Part shown: in pieces, positions 45,719 through 54,593 of the stretch
How the letters are laid out: every line of letters starts with the position of its first letter
How positions within the stretch are numbered: the first letter of the stretch is position 1
Origin: Litorimonas sp.
GTDB lineage: Bacteria; Pseudomonadota; Alphaproteobacteria; Caulobacterales; Maricaulaceae
Reading direction: 5' to 3'
DNA length: 61,254 nucleotides
Assembly (NCBI GenBank): GCA_029936425.1
Contig: JAPYSU010000016.1
Span: 1 to 61,254 of the forward strand
Translations under genes and position numbers: made by a program
The notes under the pieces: generated by a model
The model's input: only the letters and a program-made list of their open reading frames with translations
Databases searched by the model: none
What the model was told of the DNA's origin: nothing

Positions 45719-46276
45719 ATGAAAAACGCTCAGGACATACTCAGCTTTTGGTTTGAAGAAACGCCTAAGAAATATTGGTTTCAAGCCACAGCGGCTTTCG
45801 ATTCTGACATCCGTCACCGGTTTGAGACAACGGCGACAGAACTTGCGGCAAAACTTTCCAAATCTACCCCTCATCAATGGGAAGAGCAGGCAGAGAGCTC
45901 TCTGGCGCTTATTTTGGCCCTCGATCAATTTCCGCGGAATATGTATCGGGACACACCTGGCGCCTTTGCCTGGGACGGCTTGGCGCTCGGCGTCGCCGGA
46001 CGCATGGTCGAAAAAGGTTGGGATCTCAAAATCAAACAAAGCCAGCGCGCTTTTGTCTATATGCCGTTTATGCATACAGAAGACATAATGGCGCAAAATA
46101 AATGTGTCGATCTGTGTGACTCGCGCCTGGAGGATAGCAACACACTCCATCACGCCAAGGAACACCACAAGGTTATCAAGAAATTCGGACGTTTTCCGCA
46201 CCGAAATAAGATATTAAACCGCGAGAGCACCGAGGCGGAAGAGCGGTTTCTCGACGCCGGAGGATATTCTCCGTGA
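45719..46276 (+). CDS. DUF924 family protein
   Basis: The 185-residue protein matches DUF924: AQDILSFWFEETPKKYWF at the start, LALILALDQFPRNMYRDTPGAFAWD, and AFVYMPFMHTEDI. The domain is all-helical and its biochemical role is unknown. It lies 25 bp after the acyl-CoA synthetase gene in the same direction, which suggests an operon. ATG 45719. It is followed by an esterase gene in the same direction. Confidence 0.88.
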   Translation: MKNAQDILSFWFEETPKKYWFQATAAFDSDIRHRFETTATELAAKLSKSTPHQWEEQAESSLALILALDQFPRNMYRDTPGAFAWDGLALGVAGRMVEKGWDLKIKQSQRAFVYMPFMHTEDIMAQNKCVDLCDSRLEDSNTLHHAKEHHKVIKKFGRFPHRNKILNRESTEAEERFLDAGGYSP

Positions 46277-46357
46277 CATCCAGATAAAGTCTTACAAAGT
46301 CATAATTTATGCGAAACCCTGCTAGTCCTCTCCGCGCCGCTCGGTTATAGCGGGGAC

Positions 46358-47326
46358 ATGTTCAGTCCCAAAGAATTTGCTGATAATTTCCGCGAGAGGT
46401 TCGAGCGCCTCAAATTCGATCCGGACAAGATTTATTCTATTCATAATAATATTCGCCGATTGACCAATCAGTTCGATCATCCCGGACCCAAGATGAAGGA
46501 TGTTTTGGATTTTAATGTCCCGGGAGAGGATTGTGACGTCCCCGTCCGGCTTTATATTCCCTTCGGCGCAGAGGATGTGGCGGGGCCGTCGCTGATCTAT
46601 TTGCATGGCGGCGGGTTTGTGACCTGCTCTATTGAGAGCCATGAAGCGATTGCTTTGCGTATTGCCAATGGGGCCAATATGCGGGTGTTGTCCGTGGATT
46701 ACCGTCTCGCGCCCGAGCATCCCTATCCGGCGGGACCGATTGATTGTGAGACCGTTTTGAAATGGGCTTTGTCGGGGCAAGGCAAAGACGCTTACGGCAT
46801 AGACCCGGCCGCCCTTTCGATTGGCGGAGACAGCGCGGGCGGAAATATGAGCGCGTATCTGGCGCAGAAATACCGTAATGATCTCCACGCACAGATCCTG
46901 CTATATCCGCTCATGCAATTGACGAATTTCAAACCGCCAAAACCGGGGCCGCAGGACTGGCTTCAATTTGGTTTCATGGCGCTGAAATTTATCAATGAAC
47001 ATTACGTCGCCGGGGCCAACGCAAATGAAACCCGCCTGTCGCCCTTGTTTGAGAAAAACCTGCGCGGTCTCCCGCCCGCATATGTACTAACTTGCGGGCT
47101 CGACCCGCTTCGGGATGAAGGCAAGCTTTACGCCGATAATATGTCCTGCCATGGCGTTAAGGTGAAATATCATCATGAGAAGGCTATGCCGCATGGATTT
47201 TTAAACTTTTCCCGTGTCTTTCCCAAAGGCCGTACAATCCCTCTGGAGGTTGCCGAATTTATTCGGGATTACGCTCTTCGTGATCCCGTGAAATCTATCA
47301 CTGAAATGGCCGGAGAAGCCGTATAG
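46358..47326 (+). CDS. HSL-type alpha/beta hydrolase (esterase)
   Basis: The 322-residue protein has the hormone-sensitive lipase pattern: the oxyanion motif HGGGF (83-87), nucleophile Ser159 in GDSAGG, the acid in CGLDPLRDEG and the base in EKAMPHGFLNF. It is a cytoplasmic esterase of unknown substrate. It follows DUF924 by 82 bp on the same strand; a link to lipid use with the acyl-CoA synthetase is a reasonable guess. Confidence 0.92.
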   Translation: MFSPKEFADNFRERFERLKFDPDKIYSIHNNIRRLTNQFDHPGPKMKDVLDFNVPGEDCDVPVRLYIPFGAEDVAGPSLIYLHGGGFVTCSIESHEAIALRIANGANMRVLSVDYRLAPEHPYPAGPIDCETVLKWALSGQGKDAYGIDPAALSIGGDSAGGNMSAYLAQKYRNDLHAQILLYPLMQLTNFKPPKPGPQDWLQFGFMALKFINEHYVAGANANETRLSPLFEKNLRGLPPAYVLTCGLDPLRDEGKLYADNMSCHGVKVKYHHEKAMPHGFLNFSRVFPKGRTIPLEVAEFIRDYALRDPVKSITEMAGEAV

Positions 47327-47355
47327 CTTATCGTCCTGCCACAGCAATTTATGAG

Positions 47356-48651
47356 TTGGGCGAAGCGTTTTATGACCCGGTCAAGCCCGCTGAGTTTCCT
47401 GAAACAATCTTGCGCTATGCCGACGAGGCATTAGCAAAAAGCCTCGGTCTGCCTACTGACAAAGAGGGGTGGATAGCCCATTTCGGCCGGTTTGAGCCTT
47501 TGCCGGATAACTTACGTGAGCCATTGGCCATGCGTTATCATGGTCATCAATTCCGGCACTATAATTCTGACCTTGGGGATGGGCGCGGGTTTCTATACGC
47601 GCAGCTTTATGACCCGCAGGGACGGCTATTGGATCTGGGTACAAAAGGCTCCGGACAGACGCCCTATTCCAGACGTGGAGACGGACGGCTCACTCTCTTG
47701 GGCGGAGTCAGAGAAGTTCTGGCGACCCGATATCTTGAGCATTTGGGCGTAAATACGTCCCGCAGTCTCAGCCTCATTGAGACGGGCGAAGAGCTTATAC
47801 GTGGGGATGAACCATCCCCGACGCGCTCGGCGGTTTTAGTGCGCTGCAATCACAGTCATATTCGGTTTGGCACGTTCCAACGCCACGCTTTTTTTACTGA
47901 TCGGGACGCGATTGAAAGTCTCATTCAATATTGCCTCAAACATTTTTATCCCGACGCGAATGACGGCGCGGACCTGTTAGAGCAAGTGTGCCTGAAAAGC
48001 GCAGACATGGTGGCCGGGTGGATGGCCGCCGGCTTTGTTCACGGCGTAATGAATACGGATAATATGAACATTACCGGAGAGAGTTTTGATTACGGCCCTT
48101 ACCGTTTTCTTCCGACATTGAAATCAGGCATGACGGCGGCTTATTTCGATCACAACGGGCTCTACGCTTTCGCCCGGCAACCTGAATCGATGTACTGGAA
48201 CCTGGCGCAATTGGCGCAAAGTCTGTCCCTCGTGACCGAAGATGACACCCTTTTAAAGGCTCTCGAAAGTTTTGCGCCGGCGTATCAACGCGCGCTTCGT
48301 GACCATGTCTTTCGCCGCTTGGGCCTTCAAGTCACTGAACTCGATAAAGATACGGACTTCGTTCTATCGACTTTTCGCCTACTGGAAGAAAGTCAGGTGA
48401 GCTGGCCGCATTTCTGGCATGACTGGCGGGGGCAGGCGTCTGAGAAGGAGATTTACGGCTCTGGTTTCAAAGATTGGCGAAAGGACTACGCCCAATATGA
48501 GTCCTCATGTGAGGGGCCTGATAATGACGCCCCCGCCACTTTGATATACGAAGAAATCGGAGAATTATGGGAACCAATTGCAACTCGAGACGATTGGAGT
48601 CAGTTAGAGGGTAAGCTGAAATCTTTCGAGCGGGCACCATTGTCGGGATGA
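47356..48651 (+). CDS. selO: SelO (YdiU) family protein AMPylator
   Basis: The 431-residue protein has the SelO pseudokinase pattern: RYHGHQFRHYNSDLGDGRG, DLGTKGSGQTPYSRRGDGR, HGVMNTDNMNITG and DYGPYRF (Tyr in place of Phe of the DFG motif). SelO transfers AMP to protein side chains and takes part in redox homeostasis. The start is a TTG at 47356; the frame is open a little further upstream (to 47305) without an ATG or GTG, and family members are often longer at the N-terminus, so the true start is uncertain. It follows the esterase by 29 bp. Confidence 0.9.
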   Translation: MGEAFYDPVKPAEFPETILRYADEALAKSLGLPTDKEGWIAHFGRFEPLPDNLREPLAMRYHGHQFRHYNSDLGDGRGFLYAQLYDPQGRLLDLGTKGSGQTPYSRRGDGRLTLLGGVREVLATRYLEHLGVNTSRSLSLIETGEELIRGDEPSPTRSAVLVRCNHSHIRFGTFQRHAFFTDRDAIESLIQYCLKHFYPDANDGADLLEQVCLKSADMVAGWMAAGFVHGVMNTDNMNITGESFDYGPYRFLPTLKSGMTAAYFDHNGLYAFARQPESMYWNLAQLAQSLSLVTEDDTLLKALESFAPAYQRALRDHVFRRLGLQVTELDKDTDFVLSTFRLLEESQVSWPHFWHDWRGQASEKEIYGSGFKDWRKDYAQYESSCEGPDNDAPATLIYEEIGELWEPIATRDDWSQLEGKLKSFERAPLSG

Positions 48652-48707
48652 AATAGTTTGACCTACTCAGACGGTTCTGCCGTACTAAATTAAACAGGAG
48701 AGACTTT

Positions 48708-49508
48708 ATGACGACGATAAAACATCTAACAACCACAACGGCTTTATTGGCGGCGACGGCTCTGATTGGCTGTTCAGACGGTAACCAGACTGCGGAGCAA
48801 GTGAAAGAGTCAACAACGGCAGCGGCGCAAGAAACAAAGTCAGCTGTCGCGTCTGCGACTGAAAAGGCTAAGAACGCCACCGAGAAAGTTGTATCTGACG
48901 TCAAAAACAAAATGGACGCGCCCGGAGCCGATTTGTCGGAGCTTCCATCCGGAACTTACACCGAAGATTCGGGTCACGCCTATATAGCTTTCAGCTATTC
49001 CCATATGGGATATTCTAATCCCATCCTGCGTTGGGGAGAAACCGATGCGACTATCGTTTTTGACAGTGAGAATCCAGAAATGTCGACTTTGAATGTGACT
49101 ATTCCGGTCGACTCTATTGATAGCGGCGTTGAAAAGTTTGACGAGCATTTGATGAGTTCGGATTTCTTTGATGCCGAAACCTATCCGACGATCACATTTA
49201 CCAGCACGGACGTTGAACAGGCTCTTATGGGATCTGGTTCCGTAACCGGAGATCTCACTATCAAAGACATAACAAAACCTGTGACCTTCAAAGGGAAAGT
49301 CACCAAAGTGGGTGAAAATTTCCAATCAGGTGTTGATATGTTCGGTATTTCTGCAACCGGCTATATTAAACGGTCCGATTTTGGCGTGGATGCCTACACA
49401 CCGAATGTGGGCGATGACGTTGAAATCATGATCGAGATGGAATTCGCCAAAGAAGGCGCGTCTGATACAGAAGATTCTGAAATGGAAGATTCCGGCGCTG
49501 AGAATTAA
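48708..49508 (+). CDS. YceI family lipoprotein
   Basis: The 266-residue protein has a lipobox (ALIGCSDG, Cys22), an Ala/Lys/Glu-rich helical stalk (about residues 25-70) and then a YceI lipocalin-like domain (SGHAYIAFSYSHMGYSNPILRWGETDATIVFD, DFFDAETYPTITFTSTDV, LTIKDITKPVTFKGKV). YceI proteins bind isoprenoid chains such as ubiquinone precursors. It is followed 5 bp later by cytochrome b561, a standard pair. ATG 48708 follows CAGGAGAGACTTT. The acidic tail is unusual. Confidence 0.93.
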   Translation: MTTIKHLTTTTALLAATALIGCSDGNQTAEQVKESTTAAAQETKSAVASATEKAKNATEKVVSDVKNKMDAPGADLSELPSGTYTEDSGHAYIAFSYSHMGYSNPILRWGETDATIVFDSENPEMSTLNVTIPVDSIDSGVEKFDEHLMSSDFFDAETYPTITFTSTDVEQALMGSGSVTGDLTIKDITKPVTFKGKVTKVGENFQSGVDMFGISATGYIKRSDFGVDAYTPNVGDDVEIMIEMEFAKEGASDTEDSEMEDSGAEN

Positions 49509-49513
49509 GACCT

Positions 49514-50071
49514 ATGGCGGCCCAAACCCGCTATTCTAAAACCGCAATTGCCCTTCATTGGACGATTGCGGTTTTGATTATTGGCCTGATTATTTTCGGG
49601 CTTTTAATGACAAATCCCAACATGCCGAACCGATTTGTCCTTTATCAGCTTCATAAAAGCTTTGGGATTATGGTGCTCATTTTATCTATTTTCCGTCTGA
49701 TCTGGCGGTTATTACACACCCCGCCGCCTTTGCCGGAGGGCATGAAAAAATGGGAAGTTGCGGCGGCAAAATTCACTCACATAGCGTTTTACGTGATTAT
49801 GATCGGGATGCCTCTATTGGGCTGGGCCATGGTCAGCGCGTCCCCTTTACCGATACCAACGGAGCTGTTCTGGACGATACCCTGGCCGGATATTCCCTTC
49901 ATTCCGGAGAGCGAAGAACTGGAAGACACATTTCAATTCCTTCACGGCAATATAGGTAAGTTGACCATCGGTCTTATAGTGCTTCATTTTGGCGCCGCTA
50001 TGAAACATCATTTCGTCAATAAAGATAATGTGTTTGTTCGGATGTTCCCTTGGGCGCGCGAGAGGGACTAG
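49514..50071 (+). CDS. cytochrome b561 family protein
   Basis: The 185-residue protein has four membrane helices with conserved heme histidines in IALHWTIAVLIIG, LYQLHKSFGIMVL, FTHIAFYVIMIG and LHFGAAMKHHF. It transfers electrons across the inner membrane, probably between quinol and the YceI partner encoded just upstream (5 bp). ATG 49514. It ends 90 bp before the minus-strand tRNA-Arg gene. Confidence 0.93.
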   Translation: MAAQTRYSKTAIALHWTIAVLIIGLIIFGLLMTNPNMPNRFVLYQLHKSFGIMVLILSIFRLIWRLLHTPPPLPEGMKKWEVAAAKFTHIAFYVIMIGMPLLGWAMVSASPLPIPTELFWTIPWPDIPFIPESEELEDTFQFLHGNIGKLTIGLIVLHFGAAMKHHFVNKDNVFVRMFPWARERD

Positions 50072-50161
50072 CTTATTCGGGCGCACTAAAATCCTCATTC
50101 GCATTGCTCATTCGGCGCTCCACTACAATTGATGCCCCGCATCTATTGTGGACGTTGCGCG

Positions 50162-50235
50162 CGTCCCCGACTGGATTCGAACCAGTGGCCTCAGGATTAG
50201 GAATCCTGCGCTCTATCCGACTGAGCTACGGGGAC
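50162..50235 (-). tRNA. tRNA-Arg (anticodon CCT)
   Basis: On the minus strand the sequence folds as a full cloverleaf of 74 nt: acceptor GTCCCCG/CGGGGAC, D-arm GCTC/GAGC, anticodon stem CAGGA/TCCTG with loop TTCCTAA (anticodon CCT, read AGG), and T-arm ACTGG-TTCGAAT-CCAGT. The CCA end is not encoded. tRNA genes are common integration sites for mobile elements; I see no direct repeat here. Confidence 0.95.
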
Positions 50236-50317
50236 CGCATGAGAGCTCATATCAATTTGATTTAAGATCGCCAATGGAGGAGTCGACTCTTCCCTATATT
50301 TCGGCTTTATTTAAACT

Positions 50318-51127
50318 GTGTTGGCGCAAGTTCCGAATATCCTGTCTCGTAGAACCATTCTTTTGGGCGGCGGGTATTTCTGTTTGGCGGGAAACGCATT
50401 TGCCGCGTCCGCAGGAGACTTAGAAGACTTCGGAAAATTAGCCCGCGTTTTCGACGGTGACAGTTTCGTGCTTGGCTCTGGTCTCAAAGTACGTTTGGCG
50501 AATATTTTTGCGCCTGAAAAAGGACAGGATTATCATAGGGCCGCTGCGTCTGCTCTTGCGGCGCTGATTGAGGGGCGGAAAATTGGATTGTCCTATACGG
50601 GTCCAAAACGAGACCGTTATGATCGGGCTCTGGCGCAGGTCTATACCTTGAAACCGGATGGGACGCCCGATCAATGGGTTCAGTCGGAGATGGTGCGATT
50701 GGGATATGGACGGGTAAGATCTTATGCGGATACCGCCTGGAAGATAAAAACGTTGTTGGAGGAAGAAACGGTGGCGCGGGATGCCGGGCGCGGCCTTTGG
50801 CAAAGCCCGGATTTTTCAGTTCGACCCCCCGACCCTAATCCTCTTGCGCAATTTGTTGACAGTTTCCAAATCGTTGAGGGCCTAATTATTTCAGCGGCGC
50901 AAGTCAGAGGCATGACATTTCTGAATTTCGGCTCCGACTATAAAACGGATTTTACAATTTCAATTGCCCGGCGCGATCGACGGAAATTTGAAAAAGCCGA
51001 AATTAATCTGGAAGATATGGAAGGCCGCCGCGTTCGCGTCAGGGGATGGGTCGAGCTTTATAATGGCCCTGTTATCTGGCTGGATCACCCGGAAGCGATA
51101 GAATTTCCGGGAGATGACTTCAGTTAA
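50318..51127 (+). CDS. thermonuclease (SNase-like) family protein with Tat-type signal
   Basis: The 269-residue protein begins with SRRTILLGGGYFCLAGNAFAA, a twin-arginine-like signal, then an SNase-like domain: ARVFDGDSFVLGSGLKVRLANIFAPEKGQDY and KRDRYDRALAQVYTL, with Arg and Glu in VRLANIFAPE at the places of Arg35 and Glu43 of staphylococcal nuclease and Arg in YDRALAQVY at Arg87. The calcium ligand Asp40 is replaced by Phe, so calcium use is doubtful. The C-terminal ~100 residues are not known to me. The start is GTG 50318. Confidence 0.8.
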   Translation: MLAQVPNILSRRTILLGGGYFCLAGNAFAASAGDLEDFGKLARVFDGDSFVLGSGLKVRLANIFAPEKGQDYHRAAASALAALIEGRKIGLSYTGPKRDRYDRALAQVYTLKPDGTPDQWVQSEMVRLGYGRVRSYADTAWKIKTLLEEETVARDAGRGLWQSPDFSVRPPDPNPLAQFVDSFQIVEGLIISAAQVRGMTFLNFGSDYKTDFTISIARRDRRKFEKAEINLEDMEGRRVRVRGWVELYNGPVIWLDHPEAIEFPGDDFS

Positions 51128-51137
51128 TCGCTTGCTA

Positions 51138-51160
51138 TAAAAAAGGGGGCCGGAGCCCCC
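51138..51160 (-). terminator. rho-independent terminator of the S41 peptidase gene
   Basis: GGGGGC (51145-51150) pairs with GCCCCC (51155-51160) around a 4-nt loop. The A-tract from 51138 gives the U-run on the minus strand, 7 bp past the peptidase stop. It also sits 11 bp beyond the nuclease stop on the plus strand, but has no T-run there. Confidence 0.82.
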
Positions 51161-51166
51161 TGATCA

Positions 51167-52861
51167 TTAGTCTTTAAAACTATATCCCTCTGGCAGGGTA
51201 ATATCTCGATTGTTTGACAGAACGCTTTGTTCGAGCCGCTCTTGAGGCGGGATGAGTGCGAATTCTGATGAATATTGAGCCTTGGAACTGACTGTCTGAG
51301 AAATTTTCGTCCCTGACGAGGTCGGGCAGCTATTATTGTCCCGATAGAAGAGAGCGGTGTTCAGCAAGGCTTCATTTCTGTCACCCAACTCATTATTGAT
51401 ATCGTCTCCGATCGTGCACCCTTTGACGCGCTCGCCAAAATTAAAATTATTATCTTCCGGGACAAAGCCGTCGGAATAATCTCCAAAACCCTTATCATTA
51501 ATTCCGCGGAATTGGATTGTGTAATAAGTCTCCCCGCAATTGCCGGTTGGGAGGAAACCGTAAGGTTTTCCGCAGGTAATGTCGCCGATTAGAATGATTT
51601 CAACATCAATTCCGCGTAGGCCGTTGATGACGGCTTCACTCGCAGAACAGGTGCCGGGCGTGGATAGAATGAAGACTCGCGGTAGGTCCACAGTGCTAAG
51701 AGGTTCACCCTCCGGAACAGAAAATCCGACGCCTTCGCTAATAAAAGGGATTGGCTGAACCTGAGCATTGCTGTCATTGGTCGGGTTTGTCCCCATAGCA
51801 TCTTCGTTATATTGCAGAAGCTCAAACGTTTTGCCGTTTGTTCTAGCATCGCCGGCCACCATATAGCCCAGTTGCGCGGCAACAGCGAGAAGTCCGCCGC
51901 CATTATAGCGAAGGTCCAGAACAAGGTCATCAATGTCCTGGGTGCTCAAATTTTCAAAGGCATCTGCCAAAGACTTTTCAGAGGCAAAAGGGCTGAAGGT
52001 GTTGAAAAGCATATAGCCGATTTTGTCGCCGTCGCTTGTTGTAATGATTTTAGTCCGATTGACAGGCTCAGGCGCGATATTCTCTGAGGTCAAAGTAATT
52101 GTACGGGAAGAGGTCGCCCCAACATCCTGAACAACCAAAGTGTGCTCTTCGCCGGCTGTTCGAGGGAACAGACCATTATTGAGGGCCTCAACATTATCGC
52201 TGTCAACGACGCTGACGCCGTCCACTTCAAGAATTTTTGTTCCCCGTGGAAGGTTGACCTGACCATTCACAGTCGCAGAGGCGGGAGAGTCGCTTTCCGT
52301 GTATAGAACCCGAAAATCGCGGGGCGGCGTGTTTTGACCATTCACAGCGACGAAACGCGCGCCGTAGCCTGAACGGGGCGCATTATTACGCTGTTCCAAG
52401 AATTCGGAAGTTGGCTGACTGAAGTGGAAGTCATCCTTAAACTCACCAGACGCCGTTCTTTCAAACGTTTTCAACTCGGGGAAATACTCGACGGGCGAAT
52501 TAAAGTTTCCGGGGTCCTGATCCTCGATTTCGCGGTTCCAGAGATAGGTTTCATGTGACCAGGATCGGAGCCAGAAATTTTCTTCTAAAGTTGAACCCGC
52601 TTCATCCGGGAAGGGGTTGCCTTCTGAGTCGGTACCTGTGCGCACAACTTCGCATTTATCTTTAAAATTACTCGCATCCTCAAAAACGCCCGCAGTATAG
52701 GTTGGAGCCTCACTGGTTGGTGGTGGAGGCGGAGGTGGTGGTGGGGGAGGGGGTGGAGGTGTTACTGCGACATTTCCGCCGCCACCGCCTCCGCCTCCGC
52801 AGGACGCAAGGGCGAGTGCTGTTGCACTGACAACTGATAAGAGAATTGACTTGGTGCGCAT
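51167..52861 (-). CDS. S41 family (C-terminal processing-type) peptidase lipoprotein
   Basis: The 564-residue protein has a lipobox (ALALASCGG, Cys21), a run of eight Gly, then about fourteen Pro, a PDZ-like part (LPRGTKILEVDGVSVVD) and an S41 domain with DDLVLDLRYNGGGLL, the nucleophile Ser in TPGTCSASEAV and the Lys of the dyad in DITCGKPYGF. S41 enzymes cut unstructured C-termini in the cell envelope. I start it at ATG 52861 with GCGGGATATTTC in front; an extension to 52933 has no signal. The Gly/Pro tether is unusual. Its terminator follows the stop. Confidence 0.9.
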   Translation of the reverse strand: MRTKSILLSVVSATALALASCGGGGGGGGNVAVTPPPPPPPPPPPPPPTSEAPTYTAGVFEDASNFKDKCEVVRTGTDSEGNPFPDEAGSTLEENFWLRSWSHETYLWNREIEDQDPGNFNSPVEYFPELKTFERTASGEFKDDFHFSQPTSEFLEQRNNAPRSGYGARFVAVNGQNTPPRDFRVLYTESDSPASATVNGQVNLPRGTKILEVDGVSVVDSDNVEALNNGLFPRTAGEEHTLVVQDVGATSSRTITLTSENIAPEPVNRTKIITTSDGDKIGYMLFNTFSPFASEKSLADAFENLSTQDIDDLVLDLRYNGGGLLAVAAQLGYMVAGDARTNGKTFELLQYNEDAMGTNPTNDSNAQVQPIPFISEGVGFSVPEGEPLSTVDLPRVFILSTPGTCSASEAVINGLRGIDVEIILIGDITCGKPYGFLPTGNCGETYYTIQFRGINDKGFGDYSDGFVPEDNNFNFGERVKGCTIGDDINNELGDRNEALLNTALFYRDNNSCPTSSGTKISQTVSSKAQYSSEFALIPPQERLEQSVLSNNRDITLPEGYSFKD

Positions 52862-52960
52862 GAAATATCCCGCCTGAAAATAGTATTTTGTTATAGTATA
52901 ATATCGTTTGGTAAATTGAAGGTTGCAAGTCACTTTGTCAGAAAAATTCGAATTTTACAT

Positions 52961-52998
52961 ATAAAAAAAGGGTCAAATCCAAAGAATTTGACCCTTTT
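52961..52998 (-). terminator. rho-independent terminator of carD
   Basis: AAAAGGGTCAAAT (52966-52978) pairs with ATTTGACCCTTTT (52986-52998), with the A-tract from 52961 forming the U-run on the minus strand. It lies 21 bp after the carD stop and separates it from the S41 gene. Confidence 0.9.
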
Positions 52999-53018
52999 AG
53001 ATGTAATTTTAACAGAGG

Positions 53019-53654
53019 TTATGCGGCTTCTTCGTCTTCGCCTTCTTCTGCCGCTTTAGCTTCAGCCTCTTTCGCCGCTTTGGCTGCTTGGCGATTTCGC
53101 GCGACCGTCAATGTTTCAAGCACTTCGCTCAACGCAACATCACGAGAGGTTTTGTTTATGGCCGCAACCTCACGTACCATTCTGTCTATGGCAGATTCAT
53201 AAAGCTGCCGCTCGGAATAGCTCTGCTCGGGTTGTTCATCCGTGCGGTGCAAATCCCGGACAACCTCAGACACCAAAATCAAATCACCTGAATTGATCTT
53301 TGCTTCATATTCTTGTGCCCGGCGTGACCACATTGTGCGTTTGATACGCGCGCGGCCTTTCAACGTCGTGAAGGCATCTTTCAATATGAGTTCGTTGGAC
53401 AGTGCCCGCATGCCTGAATTTGCGGCCTTTTCGGTCGGAACGCGTAAGGTCATCTTATCCTGCTCGAACTTGACGACATAAACTTCGATGTCAAAGCCGG
53501 CGATGACTTCCTGTTCAATCCCTGTGACTTCGCCGACGCCGTGAGCCGGGTAAACGACATGCTGGTTTACGCGGAAAGCCGGTTTGGCGGTTTTCTTTTT
53601 AGAAGATTTCTTCGTACCGGTTTTTTTACCGGACGTCTTTTTTTCAGTTGCCAT
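53019..53654 (-). CDS. carD: CarD family transcriptional regulator
   Basis: The 211-residue protein has a Lys-rich N-terminus (TSGKKTGTKKSSKKKTAK), then the RNA-polymerase-interaction domain (FRVNQHVVYPAHGVGEVTGIEQEVIAG, DKMTLRVPTEKAANSGMR), then the helical C-terminal domain (KRTMWSRRAQEYEAKINSGD) and an acidic Ala/Glu tail. CarD binds RNA polymerase beta and stabilises open complexes, mostly at rRNA promoters. It is the last gene of the helicase, S4, fdxA, carD run, although 182 bp separate it from fdxA, so it may have its own promoter. ATG 53654. Confidence 0.95.
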   Translation of the reverse strand: MATEKKTSGKKTGTKKSSKKKTAKPAFRVNQHVVYPAHGVGEVTGIEQEVIAGFDIEVYVVKFEQDKMTLRVPTEKAANSGMRALSNELILKDAFTTLKGRARIKRTMWSRRAQEYEAKINSGDLILVSEVVRDLHRTDEQPEQSYSERQLYESAIDRMVREVAAINKTSRDVALSEVLETLTVARNRQAAKAAKEAEAKAAEEGEDEEAA

Positions 53655-53835
53655 GAATGCTGAGCCCTTAAGTTTGGTCAGCGCGTGAAATTACACGTCG
53701 CAAATACCCATAATTATAAACAAACGGCGCAGCCTTTTTATGAGCTGCACCGCTAATATGAAGGTAGTATAACACAAATTTATCGAAATAACCACTGGCT
53801 TGGCCAGATTTACGGCTAAAACTACTGAAACGGGC

Positions 53836-54180
53836 TTATTCGTCGCCTGTGCCGGGTTTTTCAGAAAAATATTTCTCGAATTTTCCAGTTTCAGATTCAA
53901 ACTTTTCGCGATCCGCAGGCGGGTCTTTTTTGACGGTGATAACGGGCCAAAGTTCGGCATATTTTGAGTTTATTTCCAGCCATTTTCCATCTGGATCGTC
54001 TTCCGTATCCGGAACGATAGCATCGACAGGGCATTCAGGTTCGCAAACACCACAATCGATGCATTCATCAGGGTGAATTACGAGCATGTTCTCGCCTTCA
54101 TAGAAACAGTCGACGGGGCAGACTTCGACGCAGTCCATGAATTTACATTTTACGCATTCGTCTTTGACAATATAAGTCAC
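53836..54180 (-). CDS. fdxA: ferredoxin FdxA (7Fe-type)
   Basis: The 114-residue protein has Cys9, Cys12, Cys17, Cys21 and Cys25 in ECVKCKFMDCVEVCPVDC and a second set in ECIDCGVCEPECP, the pattern of 3Fe-4S/4Fe-4S ferredoxins. It carries electrons in the cytoplasm. The start is GTG 54180, with GGAGAG upstream. It follows the S4 protein by 87 bp and precedes carD. Confidence 0.94.
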   Translation of the reverse strand: MTYIVKDECVKCKFMDCVEVCPVDCFYEGENMLVIHPDECIDCGVCEPECPVDAIVPDTEDDPDGKWLEINSKYAELWPVITVKKDPPADREKFESETGKFEKYFSEKPGTGDE

Positions 54181-54267
54181 GCGAGAGCTCTCCGTTTACG
54201 GTTTGACAGGCCAATGCCGATTGAACGGCATTTTGTCAATATTCGCCTGTATACAGAAGGGTTATTA

Positions 54268-54585
54268 TCAGGACTGGATTTGGGGTTCACCAAGCCATTT
54301 GTAAAGAGCCTGAGCCTCTGGGGCCGGGCCACGGCGGGTCCCAGGCGCAACCATTTGCACTGAAATGAGATTTGTTCCCCGCATAAACGTAATGTGATCA
54401 CCGGGTTTGATAAGGGTATGAGGCTTTTTGACCTTTTCGACCTGACCATTTCTGAAAACACGAATTTTTCGGTCCCGTATTTTCCGCGTTGCAAGAGTTC
54501 GGGTCTTCAAAAGCCGCGTTCGATACAGCCAAAGATCAAGGCGACAGGCAGATCTTGTCATATCATCTAAGGCGGGTGAAGACAT
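54268..54585 (-). CDS. S4 domain RNA-binding protein (Hsp15-like)
   Basis: The 105-residue protein has an S4 domain (ACRLDLWLYRTRLLKTRTLATRKIRDRKIRVF and KPHTLIKPGDHITFM), like Hsp15, which binds free 50S subunits with stuck peptidyl-tRNA. I use ATG 54585, 8 bp after the helicase stop; a TTG at 54597 overlaps that stop. It is in one operon with the helicase and probably fdxA. Confidence 0.85.
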   Translation of the reverse strand: MSSPALDDMTRSACRLDLWLYRTRLLKTRTLATRKIRDRKIRVFRNGQVEKVKKPHTLIKPGDHITFMRGTNLISVQMVAPGTRRGPAPEAQALYKWLGEPQIQS

Positions 54586-54593
54586 GCAGTGAC

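Noticed and set aside
50162..50235. tRNA-Arg as attachment site of an integrated element
   Set aside because: No integrase gene, no direct repeat of the tRNA 3' end and no foreign genes beside it in the window.
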